This document shows positions 39,200-51,630 of a DNA stretch of 64,000 nt, piece after piece; position 1 is the first letter of the stretch, and each line of letters starts with the position of its first letter. Below the pieces are notes generated by a model, which was given only the letters and a program-made list of their open reading frames with translations, was not told the origin of the DNA and searched no databases. This DNA comes from Knoxdaviesia capensis. Taxonomy: Eukaryota; Ascomycota; Sordariomycetes; Microascales; Gondwanamycetaceae. The DNA lies in contig LNGK01000010.1 in the NCBI GenBank assembly GCA_001510575.1, positions 991,825-1,055,824 of the forward strand. Direction: 5' to 3'. The position numbers and the translations under genes were made by a program.

Positions 39200-42100
39200 T
39201 TACCGTCCTCCATGCCGTCTCTGAGCACCATCATAGTGGCGGGGCGGCTGATCATGGGGTTGGGGAGGTCCAAAGCGTTGTTGGCCACCATTCTGCGAAT
39301 GACCACCTCGAAAGTTGCTGTCCTGACGATGTGGAGGAGGCCCAAACCTTCCTCCTCCACGACCGCCACCACCCTGTGTGTGGTGTTGAGGATAGAAGTT
39401 TGGGCCATGAGAATTGCGAGGGCCAGAGGGGGGCATCCCTCCTAGTCCCGGAGGAGGAGGAAGGGGGGCCGAATACTGATGATAAGTATGTGGCTGATTC
39501 TGTTGGTTGTAATGGCCCGGGTTGTATGGCCCGTGACCAGGAGGCCCCGAATTGTAGGAGCCTTGGTTATATGAACCTCCCCGGTTGTACTGGCCCTGAT
39601 TGCCGTTGTGAGAGCCACCCCGATTGTAAGAGCCTTGGTTGTAAGATCCTTGATTGTACCCACCCTGGTTGCGCGGCGCATACGGCGGGCGATTTCCACC
39701 CGGTGGCCCGTAATGCCCAGGGGTATTGAAGTTTCGGCCACCACCACCACCCCGGCCATTACCATAGTATCCGCCACGGCCACCTCTGTTCATCTTCGAT
39801 CTCAATATTTCTGCGTCGCTCCGATCCAACACAGTCTTGGGCATTGTGACACCCCGGAGCAGCATGGATTTGTGGATATGGCTGCCGTCCGACGGAAAGT
39901 CATACTTTACACTATTGAGAGGGGAGCCAAGTTTCGAGTTAGTAGGGGAAAAAGAGGGGGAAAAGTTGGAGAGAATAACTGAAGACGAACCTGATAGATC
40001 TATCGTAGTCAAGGTCGGGCATGGCATCGGTCTCCAGCGGATATGACAACTGCCCATGTGGGATGAAACCGGGGATTTTCGTGATCTTTCCAGCAAGACC
40101 GCCGCTGGTTCGAGGGTCAAGAGTGAACTGAGGGTCGCCCTGCTTCTTGGAATAGAAGTGAGTTGTAACTTCGTCATAAAGCCCGGGATGGCCGTCAGAC
40201 ATTAGTAGAACATCCCATCCAACACCGTTTCTTTGCAAATCGGCCGGGCTAAGCTCGGGGTATTTCTTTTGAACAGCCGAAAGAAGGCGTGTCATATCGA
40301 TGAACGGAAGAAGAGCGACTCCTTGCCAAGCCATCTTCTTTCCATTGAGGTCAATGTCAAAATCTTCGGGGTAGAAGTCGATGATTTCGCTGTCATCATT
40401 CAGCATAAGATCGTGGAAGACTTCGGGAAGCGCATGGCGCGAAGCTGCAGGAAGAACGCTCATGAGTTGTTCAAACGGTCTCACGATCCTACCCTTCTCG
40501 AATTTGATGTCCAGGGCCGAAATATTGACGAAATCCTGCGCGAACGGAGCGTAATGGTATGGATAATACCACTCCCAAGACGGACAGCCCTGGAAGTAGT
40601 AGAGAAGGACCCACGCGAGACCTTCCATATAGGCGGCAGCAACAGTATGTCTGAAATCCTTGTCGCTCGGGTCAACGTGAAACTTCTGTTCGTAGTATCT
40701 GTCTGCATATCCCTCCTCCCACAGACGAACATTATCAACTGGCCCTTCTCCTGCTTGCGAGTTAGTAGTAGGCTTAGCCTCGTCCTCGCCTTCGGGCTTC
40801 GCACCATCTTCCGATTCAATCTCATCTGCCTTGCGCTTCTTCCCTTGAGGCTCAGTGTCGGGGCTTTGGGTATCTGTCTCGCTTGACAGTCCTGCAGCAA
40901 GCCGGGCCTTGAGAACGCTGGCGGCACTCTTGTTAGCCAGGTTGGCATTGGCGGCTTCGTGGGCGCCTCGATTGACGACCATTTCATGAGTAACCTGCGT
41001 AGACTCCTTGAGATCTGAAATTGCAAACAGACGCGCAGTCTGTGGGAGGGGGGCAGCAGCCTTCTTCCCATTTCTGCCCCTGGCCTGATCTTCCAGCCTT
41101 CTGCGCTTCGCATTGGCTTCACGGCGGTCCTCCTGTTCCTTTCTCTTTCGGAAGATGGCATCTTCTTGCTTTCCCAGTCCATTCAGAATGACTTGGGCTC
41201 GGGTAAGGTCAATCTGGCCATCTTTGGTGACGTACCCCCCCATTGTTGGCAAGTTCTCGCGCCAGAGTGACATCAATGTGTCAATTCCATTCTCTCGGAT
41301 TTCCAGGGCGGGCAGGTGAGGAAGGAAATCGTTGCCGACAAAACAGCAAAGGAAAATCCAATCGTCGATGGCTCTTTCAATATCGAACTTGAATGGAAGA
41401 CTGGGAACATTCAGCTCAATGGCAAGATATTCGCGAAGAATGGAAACATGCAACCAGATAAACGGTTTCAGATGGACAACCGCTTCCTTCTCACCATGCT
41501 CCCCGACCTTCTCTTTCGCTAGGCCTTGGCAAGCCGCGGCATCATGGCCCTTTTGGCCACATAGTTTGCACATTTTGGCCTTGGATTCCTGGAAGAACAC
41601 ATCTTCACGAAGAACCCGAAAATGCGGCTCATGAGTCGCAAGACCAAGCATAATCAGATCGGCATCCAAGCCATAAATGACGTGTCGAGTATTAGGATCG
41701 TAATCCGCGGAAACTCTCTGCGATCTGACGAAGGACATGATCTTGTGCTCACCCTCTCCGGGCACGGTAGCATCGGAAATGATGATCTTGAGCTTTTCCC
41801 AGCCCGGGTCCGTGTTAAGCTTGTAAGAACACCAATACCGGAGACTATTGGCAAGAATATCCATGAAAGGGGTGCCTGGAGTGATCGAATTCGAATCAAA
41901 CGCCTTCTTGGCAATCTCTTCTTCGGAGACAGGGGCGACACCACCGTTCTGTCGCTTCAAAAGCTGTAGTAGCTCCAGTTTTTGTTCTTCTTTCTCTTTG
42001 GCCTCACGGGCGGAACGGAATCGTCTCGATCGCTGCTGGTTCATTTTCGCTCTCGGTGCAACACCATCTAATAATGACATAAAATTAGCCACGAAATTCA

Positions 42101-42446
42101 AGAGTGATTTGTTCTGTAACACGGTTTTATCCTTACCCACTGCAATCATCAGCACTTTACGAGGCCGAACCATCTTAACAACTCTGTCGGTGTACTTGAA
42201 GACTTCGAGCATCATCTCTTCCTCATCTTTCGGGGCAGGACGGTCTTCTGGGTGAGAGCAAGGATGGACGATTCCATTCATGTCCAGATACAAGTTGTCG
42301 AACTCTTCTCCGTTGGGATTAGGTGCAGTCGTATCCACGGGGATTATTGTGCCATCGTCCATCGTAAGAGGCTGATCCTCAATCACCGGAGATATAATCT
42401 TGGGGTATTTGTTGGATAGCCATCTAAAGGCCGCGGGAATACCCAT
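39200..42446 (-). CDS. rat1: Nuclear 5'-3' exoribonuclease Rat1/Xrn2
   Basis: Degrades uncapped RNA 5' to 3' in the nucleus; acts in transcription termination and rRNA processing, with Rai1 as known partner. Exons 42137-42446, 39991-42067 and 39200-39911 give 1,032 residues, in the family range. The N-terminus MGIPAAFRWLSNKYPKII, the DMNGIVHPCSHP block and DGVAPRAKMNQQRSRRFRSA are XRN catalytic-domain hallmarks. A CCHC knuckle (CKLCGQKGHDAAAC) is at about 267-280. Basic stretches near KRRRLEDQ and GKKRKADE look like nuclear localisation signals. The last about 200 residues are a Gly/Asn/Gln/Tyr/Arg low-complexity tail. The first intron (42068-42136, 69 bp) has no stop and is a multiple of three; it is called as an intron because skipping it restores the conserved IAVDGVAPR junction. 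The stop codon lies inside a GTAAGA donor-like word. Confidence 0.96.
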
Positions 42447-43006
42447 GTTGACTGATGACAGGCTGCGACGTGCGCTGCCAAAGAATCACGAGTGAATTCA
42501 CCAGCATGAGCTGTTCCGTGGTGCTAAAAAGAAACGAAAAATGGGTCGAAGTTGAGTCTCGTGAACAAACCAGACAAGGTATGGGTTATGGTAGTGGAAA
42601 GATGATGAGAATATTCAAAATCAAACAGGAAAAGTGCGAGTAAGTGTCCGATTCAGTTTTGGTCTGAGAGGTATGAAAAGAAGGAAAAAAATCAATGGTC
42701 AGAAAAACATCTGGAATCCTTTTTTTTTTTTACAGGTTCGTAGAAAGCCTAACATTACAGGCACTCGTCAGGTAAGGAAGAGATGATTAACCGAAGTTTA
42801 TCTAAGATTAGATAAGGGATATCAATCTTCAATCAGTATGTCAGCTTCCAGCTATGAGAAAAAAATATGGATACAACTCAACCCTGGATGTTGGTCCCTG
42901 AATTTCACCAGACTCAATTGAATCGCTTTTCATTCATCCTTCTCTAGTCCGCCCTATGTCAGTCTTATATGGATAACTGATAAATGGATCCCTCAAACTC
43001 GATACG
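42447..43006. promoter_or_regulatory. Divergent promoter region between rat1 and usoA-like gene
   Basis: 560 bp between two divergent start codons. It contains a 12-T tract (42720-42731) and, close to the plus-strand start, three upstream ATGs: uORFs at 42956-42976 and 42969-42980, and one at 42984-43067 that overlaps the main start. No clear TATA box is seen. Confidence 0.5.
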
Positions 43007-46000
43007 ATGTTCTCAGTCTCTTCAGCACCGCCAAAACAGTCAGTCGGTGGCACCATCACCATTCTGAGCAGTCGACTCCAATCGGCCACGTTGCTAGAAG
43101 ATCGACGCGCCGCCATCCTTGGGCTCCGTAGCTTTGCAAAGGACTATCCAGCATCAGTGGCCTCCGGTGCCCTCCGCAGCCTTATCGGAAGTCTGGGGAA
43201 AGATGCCGACGATGTGGATACCGTAAAGGTTGTGCTGGAGACTCTGCTGATGCTCTTTAATTCCAGTAGTGACAGCTTGGAAGCTTCAGAGGAGATTGCG
43301 CTCTGGCTCGCGGACGAGTTCACCCAACGGACAGAAAATATCACCCTCCTACTTGACCTCCTCGAAACGAGCGATTTCTACTCTCGGTTATACTCTCTTC
43401 AGTTACTTTCCGCCATATTGTCAGCGAGAACCGAACGAACGGAAGAGTGCGTTCTTACAGCCCCGCTAGGAATCTCCCGACTTGTTGGCATGCTTGACGA
43501 TGGCCGGGAAGCTGTTCGGTCGGAGGCAATTACACTTTTAACATACCTGACTCCATCGTCTACGGATATTCAGAAGCTAGTTGCGTTTGAGAGCGCGTTT
43601 GAGAGGATATTCTCTATTATACAACAAGAAGGATCGTTAGGGGAGGGTGGTCGGGAAGTGGAGGACTGCTTGATTCTCCTTGCCAATCTGCTGAGACAGA
43701 ACGCTTCCAACCAGACGTTATTCCGGGAATCCGGATTCATTTCCCGCCTAGCACAGCTTCTCGATAGTGCCTTTCCCTCCGAGCCATCCCCGGAGGAACT
43801 ATCTTCCTGGGCACAGTCTCAACGCAGTCGAAACTCATTTGCTCTCCTTGCGGTTGTCCGATTGTTTCTTGTGCCAGGTCTCGCCAGCACTCACCAAAAC
43901 CAAGAATCTTTCTGGAAGACAGGCTTTCTGTTAAAAGTGTTGAACGTGGCTTTTCATCCAGAGTCGGAAACGCGGATTCGTGCAGAGGTTTGAATGCCCC
44001 CTTTCCCCCCCTCTTCCTTACGGAAGCGCTTCAGCTACTGTTGACTGACAGTCACCATTCAAATACTTCGGTTTCTCCAGGCTCTTACAACTTGTGCGGA
44101 CATTATTCGTGGAAATGCACCTCTCCAGGAGGGTTTTGCTCAGCTCGTCGTCCCGGGCATTGTCGAGGCCCCTGACAGCGCTGACCCAGCAGCGGCCCCA
44201 TCCCGCGTCTATGTCATTGATGGCCTTCTTGATGTGACCTTGTGTCTCTCCGCCCTGGCTCAGTTCGACATGAGATATGCAGCCTTGCAATGCCTAAAGG
44301 CTTACTTCTTTGAGCATGAGAATATTCGGCTTCATTTTCTTTCCCGAGCAATAGCAGGACATAAATCTGGAAATGATGAATCCTCAAACGTTTTGACCGT
44401 GTTGTTACGACCACCTCAGACAGGCCCAGCAGCTGATCCATATAGGGACTGGTTTGCTGCAACGATACTATTTCACCTTCTATTCGACAATCCCACAGCC
44501 AAGGCCAATGCTCTCCAGGTTACCGAGGGCGATGAGGCTAACGGCGAGGAAGTTGTGACTTCAATTCAGACTTTGAGTGCCCGCCTGATTTCGAGTCTCC
44601 AAAAAGAGGATGACCCGAGAATTTCAGTTGCCATTCTGATGCTGCTTCTGGGCTGGCTATTTGAAGATCTTGACGCAGTGAATGACTTCCTCTCCGAGGG
44701 CAGCAACGTTCAAGGTCTTATACAGGCTGTTCTTCAGCCTGCCGGTGTTGATGAGATTGTTCAGGGTCTCTGTGCTATGCTCCTTGGCGTTGTATACGAA
44801 TTCTCAACCAAAGACTCGCCAATTCCGCGGCCCACGCTTCACGGTGTCCTAATATCAAGAATGGGGCGCGAACGCTACCTTGCACGACTAGTCAGTCTTA
44901 GATCTACATCACTGATGAGAGACTTCGAAGTCCTCCCTCAGAAGTTGGACCAGTCCTCGAACAGACTGCCTGATGTCTTTTTTGATAAGACGTTTGTAGA
45001 GTTTTTCAAGGACAACTATAGTCGGATTTCTCGGTCAATAGACCGAGAGCCAGGCTTTGAAATACCAGTCATGACCAACGGTGTTCAAAAGGGTATATCT
45101 CGAGAACTTGTCGATAGCCTCAGGGCGCAACTTCAAGAAAAGGAGAGTCTGTCGGAAAGACTTCAGCTGCAGCTCGAGCAGGAGGTGGCATCCCACCGGG
45201 TGTCGCATGAGAAGCTATCCCAAGACATCCTCCGCTTGAAGCAAGATGCCCAGCTGGCCCAAAGAAAACAGGAGGATCAACTACGGTGAGTCTGTTGTAG
45301 CCAGTGTGTCCATAGCCCCTCGTGTTTGTCATTCTAACATTTCATTGAATCGTATGTAGAGACGCGGACATGGCTCACTCGGCGGAGCTTTCAGCCTTGG
45401 AGACTGTATGCAATAAGGAAAAGGCCGGACTTCGGGATGATATCACGTATGGTTTTTCTCCCCCTTGCTTGTATGTTCATTTCTATCTCCTGTCAAACTA
45501 ACCATCCTATAGGAAACTCAAGGCAGCACAAGCAGATTTGGAGAACAGTCTCCCAGCAAAAATCGCGCAAGCACGGATGCTTGTGGAGTCTGAAGCAGAC
45601 AGGATGAAGCGGCGGTTGGAGGCAACAATTGCCGATCTAAGCGCCACAAACAGCCGCCTTGAAGTTGAGATCATGAAGGTATGTAATATTAGCACCATGT
45701 GGCCTGGCATTATTCTGCATAGCTTGACGTAAAGCCATGTGTCCGATCTAACCTTGATGTTCCATATAGCTGAGGAAGGAGAAAGCAGTTGAGACCCAAT
45801 CACTGAAGGACGACTTCGCTAAGAAGCTCGCCGCTGAATCCGCCCGGGCGGTCAAGGCTGAAAAGGAACTTCGCGACTCCCTGGATGCGGCCAGTAAGTT
45901 TTCGACAAAACTCAAGGAGGTTGAGAAGACCCTTCGAGACACGGAAGAAGCCAAGAAGAATACGCAAGGCGAACTTGATGACATTTTGATGGTCTTGGGT

Positions 46001-46202
46001 GATTTGGAAGAGAAGATCTCGAAGTATCAGGTAAGATATTCCCAATGTCCGATGCGCATTTCCACTCTTGGTTCGCCCTGTATCACGCCTCTGACACCTC
46101 CTTTTTTTACAGACCCGGCTCATTGATTTGGGAGAACCAGTCTCTGATGTCGATGACGACGTCGATGATAAAGCAATTCAAACTGGTGATGAGTCCGACT
46201 AG
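43007..46202 (+). CDS. usoA: General vesicular transport factor Uso1/p115
   Basis: Golgi-side tether for ER-derived COPII vesicles, acting with Rab1/Ypt1. Exons 43007-43987, 44081-45285, 45360-45446, 45513-45678, 45770-46030 and 46113-46202 give 929 residues. The start opens MFSVSSAPPKQSVGG and runs into LLEDRRAAILGLRSFAKDYP, typical of the p115 armadillo-repeat globular head (about 1-650). From about residue 670 (SLRAQLQEKESLSERLQLQL) to about 900 the sequence is heptad-rich coiled coil. It ends in an acidic tail (DVDDDVDD). The length is near human p115 and on the short side for a fungal Uso1, so the coiled coil is somewhat short. An A at -3 gives the chosen ATG a better context than the three upstream ATGs. 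Confidence 0.94.
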
Positions 46203-46884
46203 AGCCGACGATCTCAATGATGGTGATGCTTATTTTCTCTCTTCTTATCTATGTGAAGCCCAACTTTCCAAATCAGATATAGACAGTTATGAAAAAGCAA
46301 AGTCCTTATTTGTTCTCGATTAGAAGAATTTTTAGACTGCTCAGCCAAAGAAAGCTCCACGGTCAGCCGGTTCACAGCCAAATACTTGACCAAATTATCT
46401 GGTCGTGCCAGGGGACTATTCAGATTGGCCTTGTCTGGATAGGCCTTTCTGGGTTCAACACTCAACAGTGCAAGGAGGGTGTTGCGTGAGTTATCCCACT
46501 TAAAAAGAAAGTGTACTCATGTTGGCTTAATCGCCCTCAGATGTATCCAGAAATCAGCTAGGGGCGGGTACTGTGGGTGAGACCCGCATATGGCATGCAT
46601 GAAAAGAAAAGAAACCGATCGGGGAGGCGTGTTTAAATAGTGCCCCTCCTTTTGCCATGGATACGGGTTCCTGCCCGCCACCAACTTTATGCTGTATTAT
46701 GCCCTAGGGTTAAATAGCTGCTTTGAAAAAATACCAGACTATTATTGCTATACCTAGAATTAAGTAAACATTCTTCTAGGAGAGAGAGGGCATCTCCTCC
46801 CTGTAAAATTTTACTCCAACCCTATCTCTTTTCTTATATCCCACATTCCCTCTCTTCTTTGTACACACCAGTCAATCCTCCAGT
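46203..46884. other. Intergenic: Uso1 3' flank and PRMT3 promoter
   Basis: 682 bp between two plus-strand genes. The last 100 bp before the PRMT3 start are pyrimidine-rich (CTCTCTTCTTTG type), as is common upstream of fungal start codons. A CCCTAGGG palindrome lies near 46,702. Nothing else was recognised. Confidence 0.5.
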
Positions 46885-48746
46885 ATGAACCAAGACGATT
46901 CTCGGAGCGAGGCGAGCTCGGAATCTGAGAATGGCTGGCAGGATGTCGAGTCAGATGCGGAAGAATCAACCCCAGTGGTTTCGTTCTTTGACGGCAGAGT
47001 GTACCCTGATGCGGGGTCCATGCTCGAGGACTGCAAGTCCACTCACGGATTTGACTTCCTCGGGACCGTGAAACGCCTTTCTCTTGATTTCCACGGCGCA
47101 GTGAAGCTTTGCAACTTCGGTATTTACTACATCTTCCTATTGGTTTTTGCACTTGCCTTCCAGCTTGGGATGTTGCGCAAGGTTAACGAGTGGGCTTTTT
47201 TTTTGTTAACCACCAAACCCTAACCCTACCAATAGTTCGGTCAACAACTAGCAAGGACAAGAAATTGCCGACGACAATATCCGCCGAAGACTTCCAGGCG
47301 GATGAGTATCTTCGGCCCGTCCTAGAAGACGACGGGTTCATTCTTCAGCTTGATGAGCTTCTAGACAAACTCACAGACGAGTCCCCTGGCTTTCAGCAGG
47401 ACAAGTCAACCTCCCAGCTGTCCATTGAAAAGGCCGAGATAGAAGAGAAGCTTCGTCTTTTGGCCGAGAAGTTTGCAAACTACCGGCTAGCAGTGGAAGA
47501 AACACTCGACAAGCGATGGGGTAATGATGAGACCGACTCACAGCCTGCGGATGCCTCGCGGTCAGCCGCAGAGAAGCGGGTGGACAAGGACTACTTCGAA
47601 TCATATGCAGGCAACGGTTAGCTTTACCCAGTTTTCGACATGAAATGTCCACGAAATGCACGCTTGAATGGAACCAATACTAAAGCTTTTCGATAGAAAT
47701 CCACGAAACCATGCTGAAAGATACGATCCGCACTGATGCGTATCGAGACTTTGTCTACAACAACAAAAATCTGTTCAAGGATAAGATTGTCCTGGATGTT
47801 GGATGCGGCACGGGTAAGTCCCCATAACTCAGCTCTATATCGTCAGCAGACATCTAGGCTAATACACAAACATGCAGGAATTCTGAGCATGTTCTGCGCG
47901 AAGGCCGGCGCGAAGTCGGTGTTTGCTGTTGACAACTCCGCAATCATCAACAAGGCCCGCGAGAACATCTTCAACAACGGTCTCTCCGGGGTAATTACCT
48001 GCCTGTCCGGAAAGGTGGAGGAGGTAGTCCTCCCCGTCGAAAAGGTGGACATTATCATAAGCGAGTGGATGGGATACGGCCTGTTGTACGAGGCCATGCT
48101 CCCGAGTGTCATCTGGGCGCGCGACCGCTACCTGAAGCCCGATGGTCTACTGGTTCCGAGTGCTACTACTATGCTCATTGCCCCCGTGTCCGATTCCGAA
48201 CTGGTTACCGACTCCGTGCTTTTCTGGGACGACGTATATGGCTTTGACATGAAGGCCATGAAGGACAAGTCGTACGAAGACGCCCGCGTCCAAACGCTGC
48301 GCGAGCAGTCGTTGGCAGGAACCCCTGTGGTGTTCAAGGAGCTGAACCTCCACGAAATCACGGCTGCCGAACTCCAATTCACCTCCAAGTTCACGGCCCC
48401 CGTTTCCACTCACGACGGAAAACTTGATGGGTTCCTAATGTGGTTTGATACCTTCTTCGCGCAAAGCCGTACCGACTCCGAGAAACTGGACATGGACTCC
48501 TGGAAGCGTCTGGGACCTCCTCGCGTGGCCTTCACAACCGGACCATTCGGAAAAGAGACCCACTGGCGCCAAACCCTGTTCTTGGTTGATCCGGCCACCG
48601 AATCGTACAGTTTGAAGTCGGTGAACCAGATCGATGGTGAAATTAGCTTCAAAGCGACAGATCATGATGCCCGCGCTTTGTCTATTCAAATTAACTGGGC
48701 GACTTCTTCCCAAAATGAGAAGAGCCGAATATGGAAACTGTGCTAG
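46885..48746 (+). CDS. rmtB: Type I protein arginine N-methyltransferase, PRMT3/RmtB type
   Basis: Transfers methyl groups from S-adenosylmethionine to arginine; known PRMT3 enzymes are cytosolic and modify ribosomal protein S2. Exons 46885-47119, 47236-47616, 47697-47813 and 47878-48746 give 533 residues, matching the family (human 531). Motif I VLDVGCGTGILSMFCAKAG is at about residues 235-255. The double-E loop SEWMGYGLLYEAML and the THW loop (KETHWRQTLF) are intact, so the catalytic core looks active. The N-terminal zinc-finger region keeps CKSTHGFDF but lacks the preceding Cys pair (FFDGRVYPD instead). Intron 1 (116 bp) contains AAACCCTAACCCTA shortly before its acceptor. Confidence 0.95.
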
Positions 48747-48965
48747 ATAAACCAAATTGGGATATCTATTCATACTGGTTCATGGCGTGTAGTCTTTGAA
48801 AAAGGGCAGAAAGATCAGAGGAGAGGATAGTAATGGAACCAAATACACACATGGGAGCCGAGAACACCGGAAGATACCAATGGGGTTACAAAATAAAACA
48901 AGAACAAAATGAGACCAGCCAATGCTGATGATGCCTGAAATGACCCAGTGAAGAGAAACGCCACA

Positions 48966-51630
48966 TTAAAGGTGAGGAACATGCAAGCTTTGGAGGATCA
49001 GATTGAGAATACTGCATATACCCTCCCCAAGAATGAATCCCTGATGTAAGAGGAGTGGAATTAGTGAATGAGTTAGATGGAGACATGGCAATGAGCGCGG
49101 GGCTACGACATACCGAAGCTACAATGATCAATGGCGTGCTGTCTCTATTTTTGACAGAGATCCAGTAGTAGCTCATGAGACCACCGACCGCGCGGGCGAG
49201 AGTGAAGGATGGCACGTTATACATGCCTATAATCAAGTTAATACAATATGGAACTGAAGAAAACCGATAGAATGGAAATGATAGCCGAGGGTGCGTGACG
49301 GCTTACCAACGGCCACGGCAATACCACCGGGCAGAAATACTCTCCATCTCTGATCAACCAGAACAATTCTGGCAGCTGTTATGATGGAGAAGAGGATACC
49401 GGCGCCGATAGCCCACTCCCGGGCCATGGGAGGCAATCCTTTCCCGGTAACCAGACGAGCGGTAAAGATCCAGACATAGCTTGTTGGAATTTGGAACAAG
49501 TTACCGGGAATGGTGTAAACGCTATTACCAAGACAGAGGAGGTTAGGGGGCTTGCATTGGGTATTGTGTGATACACAGATGGCAAACTTACGAGGTGTAT
49601 AAGCGGTAGATGAAGGCGCTCGCGATGGCTCCAGCAGTTGCTCCTATTACCTGACCCCAGAACTGGGTTGCGGGGGCGGCTCCAAGAAGATGCCCTGTTT
49701 TTAGATCTTGCATCAGTTCGCCAGCTTGTAGAGCGCCCTATGTTGTATAACAAAGCGGGAAAGAAAGTTTGATTAGCACAAATGCACGGTCTCCATGGGT
49801 ATACTGGATATCCATGGCTGTTATACACAGATGCGAGACAGGATTTGCTTACCGCTTCGGACTATAGCACGAGTGGATTGAGTTAGCAGACTACTTGAGA
49901 GAAAGAACTGGAACACGAGAGGAAGGGCGGGTTGGTTATCAACGTACTACTGCACCGGCGACCAGGTTGATGATCACATTTGCACTGCTTGGTTGGGGAA
50001 AGATGACGGCAAACAGCAACTGTGCAAGCTTGCTGATTCCCGAGACGGGATTCAGATCCGTCTCGCCCAGGGCTCGAACACCCATGATGCTCAGAACAAG
50101 AGCTACTAGAACCGCAAGAATATTGGCGTGTATCGGGACCAAGTCTCCGAACACGAAGTGAGTGCTGGCAATGCACAGGCCGACCGAGGCCACAAGACCT
50201 ATCCACACCACAGTACTACCAACCTGCTGATCTTCCGGCGCATCCTCGGGCAGGACATCTGAGATGTCGTGAGCAGATGAGTTTCCTAGCAGTGCCTGCG
50301 TTTCTGGAGGCTCGTCGTCGGCTGTTGGAGTGAAGCTGCGGGATCTCTGGGTATCCGAGGTCCGAAGCCAGGCCGGGGCGTACAGGCGGACGTATCCGGT
50401 AGTCATATTTGAGACGTGCTTCGGAATGATCCACTCTGACGCCACGTAGGAAAGGTTGATAACCGAGTCCGCAAGCATGATAGCCAGGGAAACCCAGACA
50501 ACCCACCCTTTGCTTCCGGTTTCCCAATCCCCAATGGGACCCGAGGCCCAGCCCGAATGTTTGGCTAGCGGCGACAGAACCGCCCAGCCCAAGATTGCCC
50601 CCACCAGCATGTGCATAGTGGTTTCCGGGCCCATGATGATGCCCTGACCAACATAGGCGAGACTCGGGTTCAGAGTCCACAGCCACGAGGTTGCCGCAAC
50701 CGATCCGAAGATAGGGAGGTCCCGGATGGCGGGGACGAAGTATGTGAGCACGGTGAATGCACCGGACACGAGGAAGCAGTTGACCAGGAGCTTCACACTG
50801 GACTCCCACTTGTTCTGGGCAGACTCATCGTCGTCTTCGTTGCTGGATGAGGACGACTCGGGCTCATTCGCAATCAGGCTTCCATATGCACCAGACGCAG
50901 CAACATCGGCAGCCGAGCTGTCTTCATAGTGTTGACGCGTCTTGCCGTGCAGCACCGATATTAAAACCGCAGTGCTAAAGCCGCTGGGGAAGCGAAGCTT
51001 CTCTTTGATGATAACCTGGCGCCGACTGGAGAGCCAACGCAAATATCCGACATTAGGGTTAGTACATGATATGATGCCATACAGTTGCGCTACTGTGACT
51101 TGGTGAATGGAGCAGAGGGAAACCATACAGAGGAACCGCAAACACGACTCCAAAATAGCACAGGCCAATCGACCAAATGAGGAGTTGCCAGGTACTGAAA
51201 GACAGCGGACCAAGCTCCTGCGATTCCAGCAGAAAGTTCATCGCGGGAATCACGCCGACAAAGCCACATCCAAGGGGCATAAGCGCCATACTTCCGGCCA
51301 CCGTTTGAACCAAAACGTTCTCAATTGGGGTGAACGGAAAACTGAGAAACCGCCAGGCGACTTTGAACATGGCGAAGCTCATTAAACTTGCCGGCAAAGT
51401 CATCGAGCTCACCCTAAACGCGGAATAGATCGAGGGTTAGCCCAAATTGAACGGACACCACTACCCAGCCATCGGAGTTGTGCGTCTTCTTACCATCCGG
51501 TTTGCAGGCCGAAATACATATTGGAAAAACATATTAGCAGTCCGACAGCTAATCCCACGGCAACTCCACGCACCGTGAAGCTCCCGGCCTGCGTGGATGG
51601 AATTCTGTCATGACATGCTGGCGTTGACAT
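48966..51630 (-). CDS. OPT-family oligopeptide/metal-chelate transporter
   Basis: Multi-pass transporter expected to import small peptides or metal chelates with protons; substrate cannot be read from sequence. Eight exons: 51494-51630, 51129-51413, 49948-51025, 49853-49861, 49592-49737, 49307-49521, 49114-49226 and 48966-49040. They join in frame to 685 residues. The start ATG (MSTPACHDRIPSTQAG) runs into VRGVAVGLAVGLLICFSNMYFGLQ, the conserved OPT first helix. The exon-4/5 join recreates SEAGALQAGELMQDLKTGH, a hallmark of the YSL-like OPT branch. Exon 4 is only 9 nt. A long hydrophilic Ser/Glu/Asp loop sits at about residues 165-185. At least a dozen hydrophobic segments are visible. The 3' end faces PRMT3 (219 bp apart, convergent). 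Confidence 0.93.
49853..49861 (-). other. 9-nt micro-exon (Ser-Glu-Ala) of the OPT transporter
   Basis: The minus strand reads CTATAG, then TCCGAAGCG, then GTAAGC. Both flanking introns (49862-49947 and 49738-49852) have proper donors and acceptors and all junctions are in phase 0. Including it recreates the conserved AVSEAGALQ stretch; skipping it would delete SEA without a frameshift. Confidence 0.8.

Noticed and set aside
40233..40886. Plus-strand 217-codon frame opposite rat1
   Set aside because: Antisense shadow of a conserved exon with no own features.
50216..50809. Minus-strand 197-codon frame within the OPT gene
   Set aside because: Overlaps exon 3 in another frame of the same strand; exon 3 has the clear transporter sequence.
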